64,000 nucleotides of DNA from Nageia nagi. Taxonomy: Eukaryota > Pinophyta. The stretch lies in assembly GCA_050084985.1 (NCBI GenBank), contig JBITNC010000001.1, positions 182,466,001-182,530,000 on the forward strand, read 5' to 3'. The notes under the pieces are model-generated. The model was not told where the DNA came from, searched no databases, and saw only the letters and a program-made list of their open reading frames with translations. Position 1 is the first letter of the stretch. Each line of letters opens with the position of its first letter. Both the position numbers and the translations under genes were made by a program. Shown here one piece after another: positions 48,192 to 59,890 of the stretch.

Positions 48192-48209
48192 TGGTGCTAG
48201 AAGGAGGGC
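48192..48209 (+). promoter_or_regulatory. Primer binding site of element B
   Basis: TGGTGCTAGAAGGAGGGC, 4 bp after the LTR; the same site as in element A with one change. Confidence 0.82.
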
Positions 48210-49520
48210 ATATTCAAAGATAGGGAGTTTGCTTTATCATATTTAATTCTAATTTCCCTATCATCTATTATCAATCTAATTTATCCATTCTACTAACTTC
48301 AAATTCTATAATCTATGTTTTTGTAGGAACTTTACAAGAAATGCTAGCGATTATAGCTAGATGCTAGCAATTGATATTGAATGCCAATGATTGATATGGA
48401 ACATTAGTGATTGGAATATAGGTGTCATAATATCTTTTCACAGTTTAGTATGTAGGCACTAAATAAAAAGAGGCAAATAATATACAATTTGGTTATGTTT
48501 TCTTTGCTTAGAGTGCATATAAGAAATGATATATGAAATGTTAAAGTTATTTTAAATATAAAAAATTATTTGATATTTAAGTATTTTTTGGGGTTTCTTT
48601 TAGGGATTGTTATACTCATATAAAAAACTTTTGTTATCTTACCAACATATGCTCTCCCTTTACATTGAATGGCAATCTTAGGTGACCAAAATGGAATTGA
48701 TAATGAAAAATAAATGAACTTTTTTCATATTTTCACATAATTTAGAAAGAATTGAAGTAAGTTAATTCCATAATTAGAAGGGCTAAATGAATCATAATTA
48801 ATTTTGGAATGAACTTAAGGTGAAAGAATCAAGATTTTGGGTAGTTATATCATTAAAATAGTATATTAATTATTTGGGATCATTTTCGCACTTAAAATTT
48901 TCATTCATTGAGTAGGCCTCTACTCTTGCACTATTAGTAATCTTGAGAAAGATGAGAAAAGAATAAAAAGATGAAATGAATTCACTTGTTTTGGAATAAA
49001 CCTCACATTAACACTCTTGAATATGTTTGCCCTTACCACTCCAATGGAGGTAATAGGGATATGTGACTCTTAGAGGAGTAATTGAATCTCATTTTAATTA
49101 ATTTATTTACACATAATGGCTTCATACTATGTCTACCCTTACCACTCTAATGAAAGTTGAAGGTTGAATGTGACTAGTAAGAAGAGGTAATTTACCATAC
49201 ATAATACTTCCATATTTGGAAGTATTTAATGAATCTCACTTAAAATAATAACTAAAAAGAACAACAGGGGTTTTTAGATTAAGATTCATTTAATTAAAAT
49301 TCTATTTGTATCACATTAAAATAAAGTTAAAAATAGACATTAATTCTTGGGAGGGATAGTTTGCATAAGTATATTTTATTAGTTAAGTTACATTTCATGA
49401 GACTTTTATATTTTATTTGTATAAGTATATTTTTAGGTACCAAGCTATGACTTCACTTTAGACAGCCTTTAGTAATACCTACCTATGCTATTAAAATACC
49501 TGACTAAAATAGCAAATTTA

Positions 49521-49568
<48 letters not shown>

Positions 49569-49685
49569 CATACCAATAAGTATATGCATGCATGTAGTAT
49601 GTTTATGCACAAATGTTTTCTCATATACATAAAAATCATAAAAGTTAAAAAATATAGCTTAGTTGCATTGTATATTTTTTAAAAT
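48210..49685 (+). other. Leader of element B
   Basis: Noncoding. It holds the paired CCTTACCACTCCAATGGAGG motif (about 49034-49075 and 49136-49178) that is also present in A, and an (AAT)n microsatellite at about 49520-49567. Confidence 0.8.
49520..49567. repeat. (AAT)n microsatellite
   Basis: About 15 AAT units; gives a poly-Asn shadow frame. Confidence 0.97.
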
Positions 49686-51750
49686 ATGGTCTAAACTTGT
49701 TCACAAATAGCTCGACAAGATAGAGAAATTTCAAGTTGTATTAATTTAGAAGAAATAAATAGAACTAGTTTATATTCGCTACAACAAGTTCCACATCATG
49801 AATCTAATATTGCACCATTACTTCAAGAAGTGTATCTAAAAGATTTTGAAACTAATCCAATTCAATAATCTTTTGAAAAAGAAAATATTGAAAGACTTAA
49901 TACAACACAAGAAACATATGCAAAGCATGATCTTATGTTGATAGAAGCTAGAAGAAAATTAACTCAATTATGTATACCTCAAGCTTCTCCTCATGTTCAT
50001 AGTCTTTCTCTATGTGGTACTCATTATGATTTAGATGAATTACCTTTAGAATCATTTGTATGAATTCCAAATGAATTAAAACTCCCATCGAGTACACATA
50101 TAGCTGACCCTATATTACAAAAGGGAGTGTTTAAACCAAAGTATGTAAAAGTTAAGAAATATTTACTAGATGGTTCATTTATTCTTTCCTATGTTATACG
50201 ATCAGATTATACACCATCAACATTTTCAATATAGATGTAAGATATATATAATAAGTTATCTATATATATAGCTAATCATGTGTTACAAAATTTAGAAGGA
50301 TTCACTTCATTTTATAATCCTTATCAACTTTTGCAACCTAAATAAAAACCTTATAAGAATCTTCTTACATCAACAATGCACTCAGATTTGTAAATTATGC
50401 CATTTAAAAAATTATCAAAGTTACAGGAATCTAGTAGTAAATGACTAGTGTTACAACCAATTCCTCCATATATGCATATAAAAGAAAAAGTATTACCAAA
50501 ACTTACACAAGAAGAGTTTCAACAAAATTTACAAGGATATGATCAAGCTTTAGAAACAAAAAAGGAACAAGAGTTAATTAAGTTTACTCAATAATATCCA
50601 ATACCTTTTCAATAGATAGGAGATCCTCAAGTTGTATTATAAGATTCTAATATTCAACAAAAATTTCTATCTCAAATTCAAAATACATTAGAGATGATAC
50701 AACAATTCCAAATGCCATCACAAATACAATCTAATTTAGGTATGCTATAAGAAAATCAAAGTCCTAAAACACCTAGATATGAATATATATTGGATATGAC
50801 TCAATAAATTCAAACTCCTATAAGACCACAAGTGCAAACACAAGGTCATGTGGTATAGGTACAACAAAAGGAAAAACAACCAATGTATCAAGAACAAGAT
50901 AATATTATTCATATAGCAAGTCAGCCAATTCAAAGTATGATACCAGTATTACAAACTTCAAAAGCATAAACCTTATCATCATAAGCATAAAACTTACAAG
51001 CAAATCCCCATTACAAATCAACACAAGGATTGGATTTAAGTGGTAAATAAAATCAACCACAAAATTTCATGTTTTATGTACAAAAAGGATAATATATTCC
51101 TCAAACAATTCCATTACAATAAATGCCTCAATAAAAGTAGATTCAAACAATGCCACATCAATATCAAACTTTATATCAACAATGACAGTTCAATTACAAC
51201 AACCTATATTTTAAAATAGGCATTTACCTATTCAACAACAAAATTCACCAATTATTCAACCATCTCAAAATCAATAAGTGGTTCCCCAATTTCAACAATG
51301 ATCATATACTCAACAACCAAATCAATAAGCTATATCTTATCCTTAAGTGCAAGGTAAATTATCAAATTATCAACTTATCACATAAATGCTATCTCAGGTT
51401 CAAAAGATAGAATATCAACCTATAATCCAACAACAACAACCATAGTATGTACAACAAACTTATCAAGTACCACAACCATTATAAGTAATGGTAACTTCAC
51501 AACAAATTCCTCAAACACAAATGTTAAGTTATCAACATCCACAACAACAAGTTGTTCCTTATAATAAATGTTATTATAGATTACTACTAGAAGTCTCCCA
51601 AGGATATTAAGAAGTAAATGATCTTGAAATTATTTCAAACAAAATTTAACAAAAAATGAGTAAAGAAGATAATGAGGTAACAAAACAATTAAAAGAAATA
51701 GAAGAAGTATTGCCTAAATAGGAAAAGGATAGTCTTTTATATGAGACAAT
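49686..51750 (+). pseudogene. ORF1 / N-terminal gag extension of element B, Gln-rich
   Basis: Starts ATG-GTC-TAA at 49686, where A has MVQT, so the third codon looks like a CAA turned TAA. The frame can be followed for about 680 codons through dozens of stops, almost all TAA or TAG within Gln-rich text (for example IQQFQMPSQIQSNLGML). The body is Q/P/Y-rich with little resemblance to the K/E coiled coil of A; only the first residues and the final EPIYPSVPKK are clearly shared. A low-complexity, probably disordered protein. Function unknown. Confidence 0.65.
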
Positions 51751-52790
51751 CTATAGTGAACCTATATATCCAAGTGTTCCAAAGAAGGATATACCTTATA
51801 AGTTTAAAATCCCTAAAATTGAACCTTTTAAAGAAAAATAAGATCTTAAAGAACATTTAAAAAAATTTAAGTATTTTAGTTATTTAATTACAAATAATGA
51901 TGCTTTAATGCTATGAATATTTCCCATAACACTCATTGGTCAAGCCATGGATTAGTATAATATTTTGCCAAAATATAGTATTAAAACTTATTCTTAGTTG
52001 GAAAATCTTTTTCTACAATATTTTAGGATTAATATTAAAGATAAAACCTCTATTATTGATCTTACAACATTACAACAATTTTCTAATGAATCAATAAATA
52101 ATTTCATTTTGTGATGGTCAGTAATTTTGAAAAGCATGCCTTATACATTACCTCAAGAAGAATTAGTAAAATTATTTAGTCAAAATTTCTTAAGACCTAT
52201 AGCTAGAATATTACTTATAAAATAATATAAAATATTTGAAGATGCTATCTCTTAGGTAGTAGTAATTGAACGAGTTAAAATTCAAGATGGTAAAATAAAA
52301 GGTAAAAAATAAGAAAGATATACAAAAACTAAGACATAAATATATAAGGTGATGCTAGCTAATAAAGTATCTATCAAAAAAGAAGAAGAATTTAAGCCAA
52401 CCTTAAAAAAGGATGAAGAACCAAAATGAAACCAAAAATTTGAATGAGATACAAAGCCTCCTAGAAATTTTACACCTTTATCTGAACCTCTTCAAGATAT
52501 TTTAAAGAAAATGTTAGATAATAAATTAATAATATTACCTAAACTTAGATCATATGAAATGAAAAATAAAAATACTAAATGGTATAGAGAAAATGAATTT
52601 TGTAATTATCATCGACAAAAGGGTCATGATACAAATAAATGTCATTCATTGAAACATGTGATTCAAGATTTAATTGATGATGGAAATTTATAAGTAGATA
52701 CCCCTTTACAAAACCCTAATAAATAATTAGGAATTTATCAAAATTCTTTTTCCACATCATACAAATAATATTTTATGGATTACAAATCAA
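51751..52790 (+). pseudogene. Gag, element B
   Basis: Capsid-type region with IPKIEPFKEK, LIGQAMD, YFRINIKDKTSIIDL and SMPYTLPQEELVKLFSQNFL, each matching A. The finger CNYHRQKGHDTNKC lies near 52591-52632, inside the open stretch 52511-52693. Stops are frequent (near 51840, 51916, 51950, 52112 and 52222 among others). Several sit where A has Trp or Gln. Confidence 0.87.
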
Positions 52791-52929
52791 GTAATACATA
52801 AGTATGATCCAAATTACATAGGGTACATTTCTATGATTAGTGTTGCCATAAGAACACAAAAGAGTGAAAATAAACAAAATACAATAATGAATCAACAAAA
52901 TGTAATGCCACAAATACCAAGACCTCAAC

Positions 52930-53620
52930 ATCATAAAGTGTTAGTCAAAGGAGCATTACAACAATAATTAAAAATATCACAAGTTAAATTATTCTTATTT
53001 GATTTGTTACAATAATCAAAAGATCATTGAGATGTGATGAATCATATTTTACAAAAAAAAATAAGTTAGATATTAATGATCCTAAAAATTTTTCCACTCT
53101 TGTAGGTAACATCAAAAAAATTCAAAAACCAATGATTAAATTCTATGATCATGAAATAAAACATTGTAAAAATTCATCCAAAATTGATCCATCATTACAC
53201 ATTGTAGCAGATATTGATGGAAAGATGTTTAAACAAGTCTTAATTGATGAAGGATCTGCAATAAATATTATGTTGACAAGTGCTTTTGAAAATTTAAATA
53301 ATCCATTTTCACATATTAAGGCACCAAATTTATAATTAAAATCCTTTAATGATGCTTTATCTCTAATAATTGGATCAATATCTATACCTATTATAGTTGG
53401 ATCAAAAACTATTCAAATTGTGTTACAGGTCATCAAAGGGGATATTACACAATACAATATCCTCTTAGGAAGACTTTGAATTAAAGATATGCAATGTGTT
53501 CCTTCAACATATCATAATTGTTTAAAATACATACATAATGGAATAGTACAATGTGCTCTTGGAGATGATAATTCATATGCACATTGTAACACTGTCAGCA
53601 TTTCTGATGAGATCACTCTA
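52930..53620 (+). pseudogene. Aspartic protease, element B
   Basis: The open piece 53027-53335 includes LHIVADIDGKMFKQ and the active-site strand LIDEGSAINIM. Beyond it come SFNDALSLIIGSISIP, ITQYNILLGR and MQCVPSTYHNCLKYI, the core and post-core segments. B thus keeps the part that A has lost. A stop sits where the PW of LGRPWI would be (near 53479). Confidence 0.85.
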
Positions 53621-54860
53621 CCTTCCACTCATTTCTTTATGACATCTTTATAAAAATATTCAAAAGATAATGATAAAAAAAAAATGTTAGAATAAGAAAA
53701 ACAAAATCAAGTAATGGATATTCTAGAAATGAGTAATTTATTTTTTGAATCAAATAATTTAAATTCATAAGAAAAAGAATCCTAGCAAAATCAAATACAA
53801 ACATTAAACATGTATGACACTTCTTCATCTAAAACTAGTGAGATGATAGCTTCATCTCAAGAGAAATTTTTTTAGGATAAATTAAATGAAATTTCTCATA
53901 CAATAGCTACATTTTCTAATCTAGGTATTAGTGAATATGATATTGATGATGTAATATTCAATATTCCACTACTCAAGAAATTGGATGACCTTATCAAGAA
54001 TCAAGTGTTGTAGGATAACTTCTTTCACTAGGTGAAAAATCTAATAAAAAATTATTTGTATATGTAAAAATTGATAAAATTGAACAATCTATTCCAAAAA
54101 TTAGTAAACAACCATTTTGTAATTAATTCTTTAGACTATTTATCACCCTATCTACAATCTTTTGTCCAATGATATTTTGATAAATGCCATTAGAAAGGAT
54201 ATGGATTAGGACGATATGAACAAGGCCCATGACATGTAATAGGCATATATTATCAAATGCATATAGATAAGATGGGATTAGGATATAAGAGTAAAACAAA
54301 ATATAATTTGAATAAAAACATGATAGAATTATAATCTAAAAATCTCACATCTGAAGAATCTCTTTACCTCCATCATCCATTGAAATCAAATGATGATAGT
54401 ACATTTGATAAGTTGATACCTAATTATTTATTTAATAATGATATATTAATCAATATGGTTCAAATTTAACAAATCAACATCAAAAATATAAAACTTATAT
54501 ATCTGCAATTCAAAGTAAAAGTAAATTCAACTTTGATTGAAAGCAATATTGGAGAAGTAGAATAATATGATCTAAGTGATAAAAAGTGGATTCATATACC
54601 CAATTAATTAGAAGAAGGATCACATATAATAATTAAAGAAACTATTGATGCTAATATTAGTGATGATTCTATTAAACCTAAAATTAGTCAATTAGGAAAA
54701 TCTTTAATAGAGGAAGAAAAAAAGTTATTTATGTCTATTTTGAAAGAAAAATAGGCCATATTTGCATGGACATATGAAAATATGCTTGGTATAGCTATCG
54801 ATCTGGTTGTTCATAGTCTAGGTCTCAAAGATGAAGATAAACCTATTAAGAAAAGTTAAA
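53621..54860 (+). pseudogene. Protease-RT spacer with G-patch-like motifs, element B
   Basis: Contains ISEYDIDDVIFNIP near 53930 and the glycine motifs GYGLGRYEQGP (about 54199) and GLGYKS (about 54274), both also in A. Then IFAWTYENMLGI near 54760 leads into RT. Many stops. Confidence 0.65.
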
Positions 54861-56190
54861 AATGAATCCTACAATAGCCTTGATGGTAAAAGAAGAATTA
54901 CAAAAATTATTAGATGCCAAATTTATACAACCAATTGATTATTTATAATGGATTTCAAATATGGTTCCTATAAAGAAACCAAATGGAAAAATTCATATTT
55001 GTATCAATTTTAGAGATTTAAATAAAACATATCCTAAAGATGATTTCCCACTTCCCAATATAGATAATTTAGTGGATGACATGGTAGGACATGAAATAAT
55101 TTCACTTATGGATCAATTTTTAGGCTATAATCAACTAAAAATCACTTTGGAAGACCAATATAAAACTATGTTTATAACAGCATGGGGAACCTTTTGTTAT
55201 AAAGTAATAACCTTTGGTATTAAAAATGCTGGAGTAACATATCAAAAAGAAATGACATACATATTTCATGATTATATGCATGATAATGTAGAAGATTATG
55301 TCAATGACTTATTGGCTAAGTCTAAAACAAGAGAACAACATCCTAAGATATTGATAAAAATATGTGATAGATTGTTAGAATTTAATGTTTGTCTTAACCC
55401 AAAGAAATGTGTTTTTGGATTCACTTAAAGAAAAATATTAGGATTCATTATATCTTATTAAGGAATTCAAATAGATTCTAATAAAATTAAAGCAATAATA
55501 GATATGCCTCCTCCTTCCAATATTAAAAAATTACAAAGTTTGCAAGGAAAATTACAAGCAATTAGATGTTTTATTTCATAATTGTCAAACAAATGTAAAC
55601 CCTTTACTAAATTGTTAAAAAGGAAACCATTTTTCATTATGGTAAAGAACAACAATAATCTCTATATGAAATTAAACAATATGTATTAACACCACTAGTA
55701 TTAAGTCCTCTATGAACCAATGAACCATTTTTGTTCTATTCACCAGCAATAGAAAATGCATTAGGTATTATGCTTACATTAAAGAATGAACACAACAAAG
55801 AGAAATTCATATATTAACTTAGTCAAACACTAGTGGATTATGAAATTAAATATTTATATATGGAAAAAATATGTTTAGCCATCATTTTTGTAACAAAAAA
55901 ACTTAGGCATTACATGTTAAACCATACTACTTATGTTATTGCAAAAGCTAATCCCCTTTAATATATGATGAATAAAACTTACCAAAATATAAGAACATTA
56001 AAATGGATCATGTATTTAACTAAATTTGATTTACAATTCATCAATCAAAAATCCATCAAAGGTCAAGTTATAGCTGATTATTTAGCAGAAGCACCTTTAC
56101 AAGATGGTAATACTCTTATCATAGAATTACTTGATGAACACATATTTCAATTAGACAATGTTGAATTACCAATAGAATTGGAAGAAGAAT
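54861..56190 (+). pseudogene. Reverse transcriptase and RNase H, element B (YVDD changed to YVND)
   Basis: The open piece 54961-55428 has MVPIKKPNGK, NFRDLNKTYPKDDFPLP, ISLMDQFLGYNQLKI, FGIKNAGVTYQKEM and YVNDLLAKS at the catalytic site: the first Asp of the YVDD pair has become Asn (G to A), which should abolish polymerisation. SLQGKLQAIR follows near 55540. The RNase H part includes LRHYMLNHTTYV near 55905 and the open segment 55965-56192. Stops lie at 55427, 55458, 55579 and elsewhere. Confidence 0.92.
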
Positions 56191-56784
56191 AGGATATGAC
56201 AATATATTTTGATGGATCTAAGTGTTAAAAAGGAGGTGGAGGAAGTATTTATATTTATCACTTCTCAAGGAGTACCAATTCCATACTCATTCAAATTAGA
56301 TTTTCCTTGTATAAATAATAATGCTGAATATGAGGCCTTAATATTAGCTATTAAGATTATTTTAAAATTAAAACTACAAAAAGTAAAATTCATCAAAGAT
56401 TCATTGTTAATTGTAAATCAAATTAAAGGAATTATTCAATGTAAAGAACCTTTACTTCAAAAATATAAACAAATTGTTGAAAATTTATCATCTTTATTGA
56501 CAAAATATAAAATTCAAGCAACTCCCAAATCAAATAATAGATTTGCTGATGCTATGTTATCAATTGGATCATTAATACCTCAAAATCCTCACCATCAAAA
56601 CATTCACATTGAAATAGTACAAATAATAGAGTCTACTTTAGAACTAGATGATAAATCATATGATGCTTTGGACATCACAATAGAAGAAAAAAATTTATGG
56701 TATGACCAATTAGTTAAATTTTTAAGAGATAGATTTTTACCTAAAGATTCAACAAAATTAGCTATTAAAGCTTTTAAATTATGA
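56191..56784 (+). pseudogene. Archaeal-type RNase H, element B
   Basis: From IYFDGSKC near 56200 (crossing a frame change), then PYSFKLDFPCINNNAEYEAL, ILKLKLQKVKFI, KDSLLIVNQIKG and NRFADAMLSIGSLIPQ. It matches the domain at 3728-4335 over its whole length and is open from 56209. The first Asp lies just outside the open frame. Confidence 0.88.
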
Positions 56785-57925
56785 ACATCTCATTACTGCA
56801 TGTTAGGTGATGTACTATATCGAAGAGGATTCGATGGTATATTATTGCATTATTTAGAATGGGTTGATTCACAAATTATAATTTCATCTACACATGATGG
56901 AATATGCAAAAGGACATTTTAGCATACCTGCTATTACAAAATGTCTAATGTGCATGGGATATTAATGGCCTTCAATGGAACATGATTATATTGATTACAT
57001 TAAAAAATGCATTAAGTGTCAATAGAATGCTCACCATTTTATGCAACCCTCACAAGCACTACAACCAATGCAATCTTTATGGCCATTTTCATGATGGGAT
57101 TTAGATCCCATACATAATCAAGAGGTCATAAATTTATTGTAATAGCTACTAAATATTTTACCAAATGGGTTGAAGCTACACCCATGATTTCAACAAAAGG
57201 TCCTAAAATAGCTGAGTTCATATTGCATCATGTTATCTATCGATTTAGCATTCTTGCTCAAATCATTACTGATAATGGAAAAAAATTTAAAAATAAATAA
57301 GTATTAGCATTATGTAAAGCATATCACATATGAATTAGCTTTTCAACACCCTATTATCCTCAAGGTAATGGTCAAGCTGAGGCTACAAATAAAAGCATTC
57401 AAAGTATTCTAGTTAAAACTATTAATGATTCTCATAAAGATTGGCATATTTGAATTCCACATGATTTATGGTCATATTGTACAAGCATTAGAACACCAAC
57501 AGAGGTAACCCCTTTTTCCCTTATTTATGGTTCTAAAGTGGTATTGCCATTGGAGATAGAAATTCCTTCATTACAAATTGCTTTACAAGACTATATAATT
57601 GATGAAGCAACAAGACAAGCAATATTAGATCAATTATTTCTTTTAGATGAAAAGTGATTCCATGCATTAGAACATATGCATGTATACCAAGAATGTATCA
57701 AATTAGGATTTGATAAGAAAGTTAAGATAAATTTAATTTTAAAAGAAAATCAACAAACATCTCATATGGAATGCCAATTACATGATAAAATTTGCTCTAA
57801 ATTTGTTGGGACCTTATATAATCAAGAAAAAATATGGTTCTAGGGCATATGATTTGGTTGATATGGAAGGAAATCAAGAGCATGAACCCATAAACATCAC
57901 GTATCTTCGACCATTATATAGTTAG
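56785..57925 (+). pseudogene. Integrase, element B
   Basis: Recognisable blocks: MLGDVLYRRGFDGILLHYLE, then a WDLDPIHNQ-like first-Asp region near 57100, IVIATKYFTKWVEATPMIS, IITDNGKKFKN, the Glu block STPYYPQGNGQAEATNKS, PFSLIYGSKVVLPLEIEIPS and ALEHMHVYQ. At least two frame changes and several stops, including near 57298 and 57452. Ends near 57925 as in A. The acidic triad is present, but the gene is broken. Confidence 0.87.
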
Positions 57926-58089
57926 AAAAAATATTTTGCTCTTTGTAAAAAATATATATACATATTTTGTATGATTAAAAAAATTGATGATGAAATTGAT
58001 ATATATTATATATATATTAATGTATTAGTATATGGCTTTTAAATGGTCAAAGACTATCCATGTAATGGACAATAGAAGAGGACTTCAAT

Positions 58090-59545
58090 AGCTACCTTGG
58101 TATGCAAAATCTTAATATCTAGGAGATAGAGCTATCACATGTGTAACATAAAATATTACTTCTAAAATGAGAAATTTCTTATGTTTACCTATTGATATAC
58201 AAAAATTAATAGTATTAAAAAATCAACCTAATCCATATGATGGATGGTGAATGGATAATAAAGGAGATGATATCAATATTTACATTGATAAATCCACATA
58301 TTTTGTTGATTTTATACATTATCATAATCAGAATGAAAAGATAAATCTAATATATTTTCATTGGCCTATGTCCTCACCATGATTGATCCTTGATTATACT
58401 TTTAATAATTAGGTTTTGAACATAGCATATCATACTCTACAAAATTTAGATATTCTTTTTAATTGGGTAAGTCAAATTGTAGGAGATCTTAATCATCATT
58501 GAATGATCTATATTTTACCACTTCATTGTGCCCAATTCTAAGATGATCTAAAAAGTTAATTCAAAAAATTAAGTCAAGATTTTGTTCATCACCTCCACAT
58601 GAAAGTTTAACATGACAATTGCCTTTAAAAATCTTACAAACTCATCTTCCATAATTTCAAATTGATAAATCCAATCCACATTTCATTGAATGATATCATG
58701 ATGATAAATATGTAAAAATGCTATAAAGAAACTAGTGTAAAGTTATGTCTCAAGTGTTTTCATTATCTATGAAAATACAAGAAAAAATAGCCATGTCTTA
58801 TTATAATGATCAAAACTTTGAATCTTGGGTATTAAAACATAATGGGGATAAAGTAATTATTGAAATAGATGCCAAATAAATGTGGATGGAATTAGAGTAA
58901 TAAATGAATTTAATTCATTTATTTTGTATACATTGGCCTTATCAAAGACCTAAAATTTCTCTGAATTGTGTTGATCATGTGAACATAAAGTATTGAGAAT
59001 GAATCATATCACTCACTGATATTGTAAATGACTCAATAATTCAATATAACACTTTTATAATTCCCAATTATGATATTATATGTGATTGCACTTTACTTTT
59101 CAATAAAACATGTTGCATCAATAATGCCATAAATACCAAATTAAGATTTAAAAGGATGCTTCAACAACTTATTTTATGAAAGAAAGCAAAATATGAAGTT
59201 TATCCTACACATATTGAAAAGGATTATATGGATCAACTCATTAAGAATGTACAACCATGTTCATCATTGTTTCCATACTTCCATTATTGTGCACAATCAA
59301 GTATACCATCACCTACTCAATTATTTCATATTGGTGAACAATCTTCAAATTAATCCATCAAAGAAAGTGTCATATAAAAGTTTAAATTAAAACCAAAGGT
59401 ATTTCAAGTATTTTCATCTCCATTAATCATTTATCCATCAAGACATCAACCATCCATTCTTGGAATAGTGCCATATTATCTTCGATTGAATCATCCATAT
59501 TATTATGTTTTGAAACAAAAAAGTTGGACCATTATTAAAAGATCA
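58090..59545 (+). pseudogene. ORF3 of element B, same two-module protein as A
   Basis: Module 1 at about 58170-58400: FLCLPIDIQKLIVLKNQPNP, YDGW, then INLIYFHWPMSSP and LILDY. Module 2 at about 58750-59000: VFSLSMKIQEKIAMSYYNDQ, FESWV, VIIEIDAK, then HLFCIHWPYQRPKISLNC. A linker with LNIAYHTLQNLDILFNWVSQ lies between. After module 2 the frame continues (SLTDIVNDSIIQYNTFII, CTLLFNKTCC), matching sequence in A beyond its TAG at 1431. About fifteen in-frame stops. It begins about 165 bp after the pol end. Function unknown. Confidence 0.75.
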
Positions 59546-59570
59546 TTCCATAATATTTGAAGAACTTAGC

Positions 59571-59573
<3 letters not shown>

Positions 59574-59606
<33 letters not shown>
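59574..59606. repeat. (TA)n microsatellite after ORF3
   Basis: Pure TA run; element A has a TA tract at the equivalent place (617-640). Confidence 0.95.
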
Positions 59607-59614
<8 letters not shown>

Positions 59615-59644
59615 GTGTGTGTGTGTATGTAAATATATATATAT

Positions 59645-59646
<2 letters not shown>

Positions 59647-59704
<58 letters not shown>
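59647..59704. repeat. (GT)n microsatellite
   Basis: About 29 GT units, with interspersed TA and GT runs just upstream. Frames through it are Cys-Val or His-Thr shadows, not genes. Confidence 0.97.
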
Positions 59705-59707
<3 letters not shown>

Positions 59708-59734
59708 CAAAAAAAGAAGAAAAGAAAATAATAT

Positions 59735-59890
59735 ATGCTTGGATCATTGTACTATCCTCTATCGGGGTTATGGATGCTTGATTGGCAATAGAGCAAGGCT
59801 ATAGTGGGATCTAGGGGTTAATCCTCATCGGGGCTATGGACACCTATCTAGCAATGGGGCATAACCAATGAAGAGGCAACATGTCCAAAG
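59735..59890 (+). other. 3' block conserved between elements A and B
   Basis: ATCCTCTATCGGGGTTATGG and AATAGAGCAAGGCTATAGTG match the minus strand of about 480-600. CATCGGGGCTATGGACACC is a second, internal half-copy. Noncoding; the best-conserved noncoding piece apart from the leader motif. Confidence 0.75.

Larger units (their letters stand above)
44930..48880 (+). repeat. 2.0 kb tandem duplication covering the 5' end of element B
   Basis: About 44930-46920 and about 46930-48880 are parallel copies. Each holds about 385 bp of flank (with CCATCCTTCTTATGAGATT), a full LTR, the PBS and about 690 bp of leader. After ATCATTTTC near 48885 the right copy continues into the true leader; the left copy breaks at the same point and joins duplicated flank. 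Because flank is included, duplication followed insertion. The copies differ at many positions, so the event is old. Confidence 0.88.

Noticed and set aside
59535-59804. Cys-Val and His-Thr repeat ORFs
   Set aside because: Translations of (GT)n and (TA)n microsatellites.
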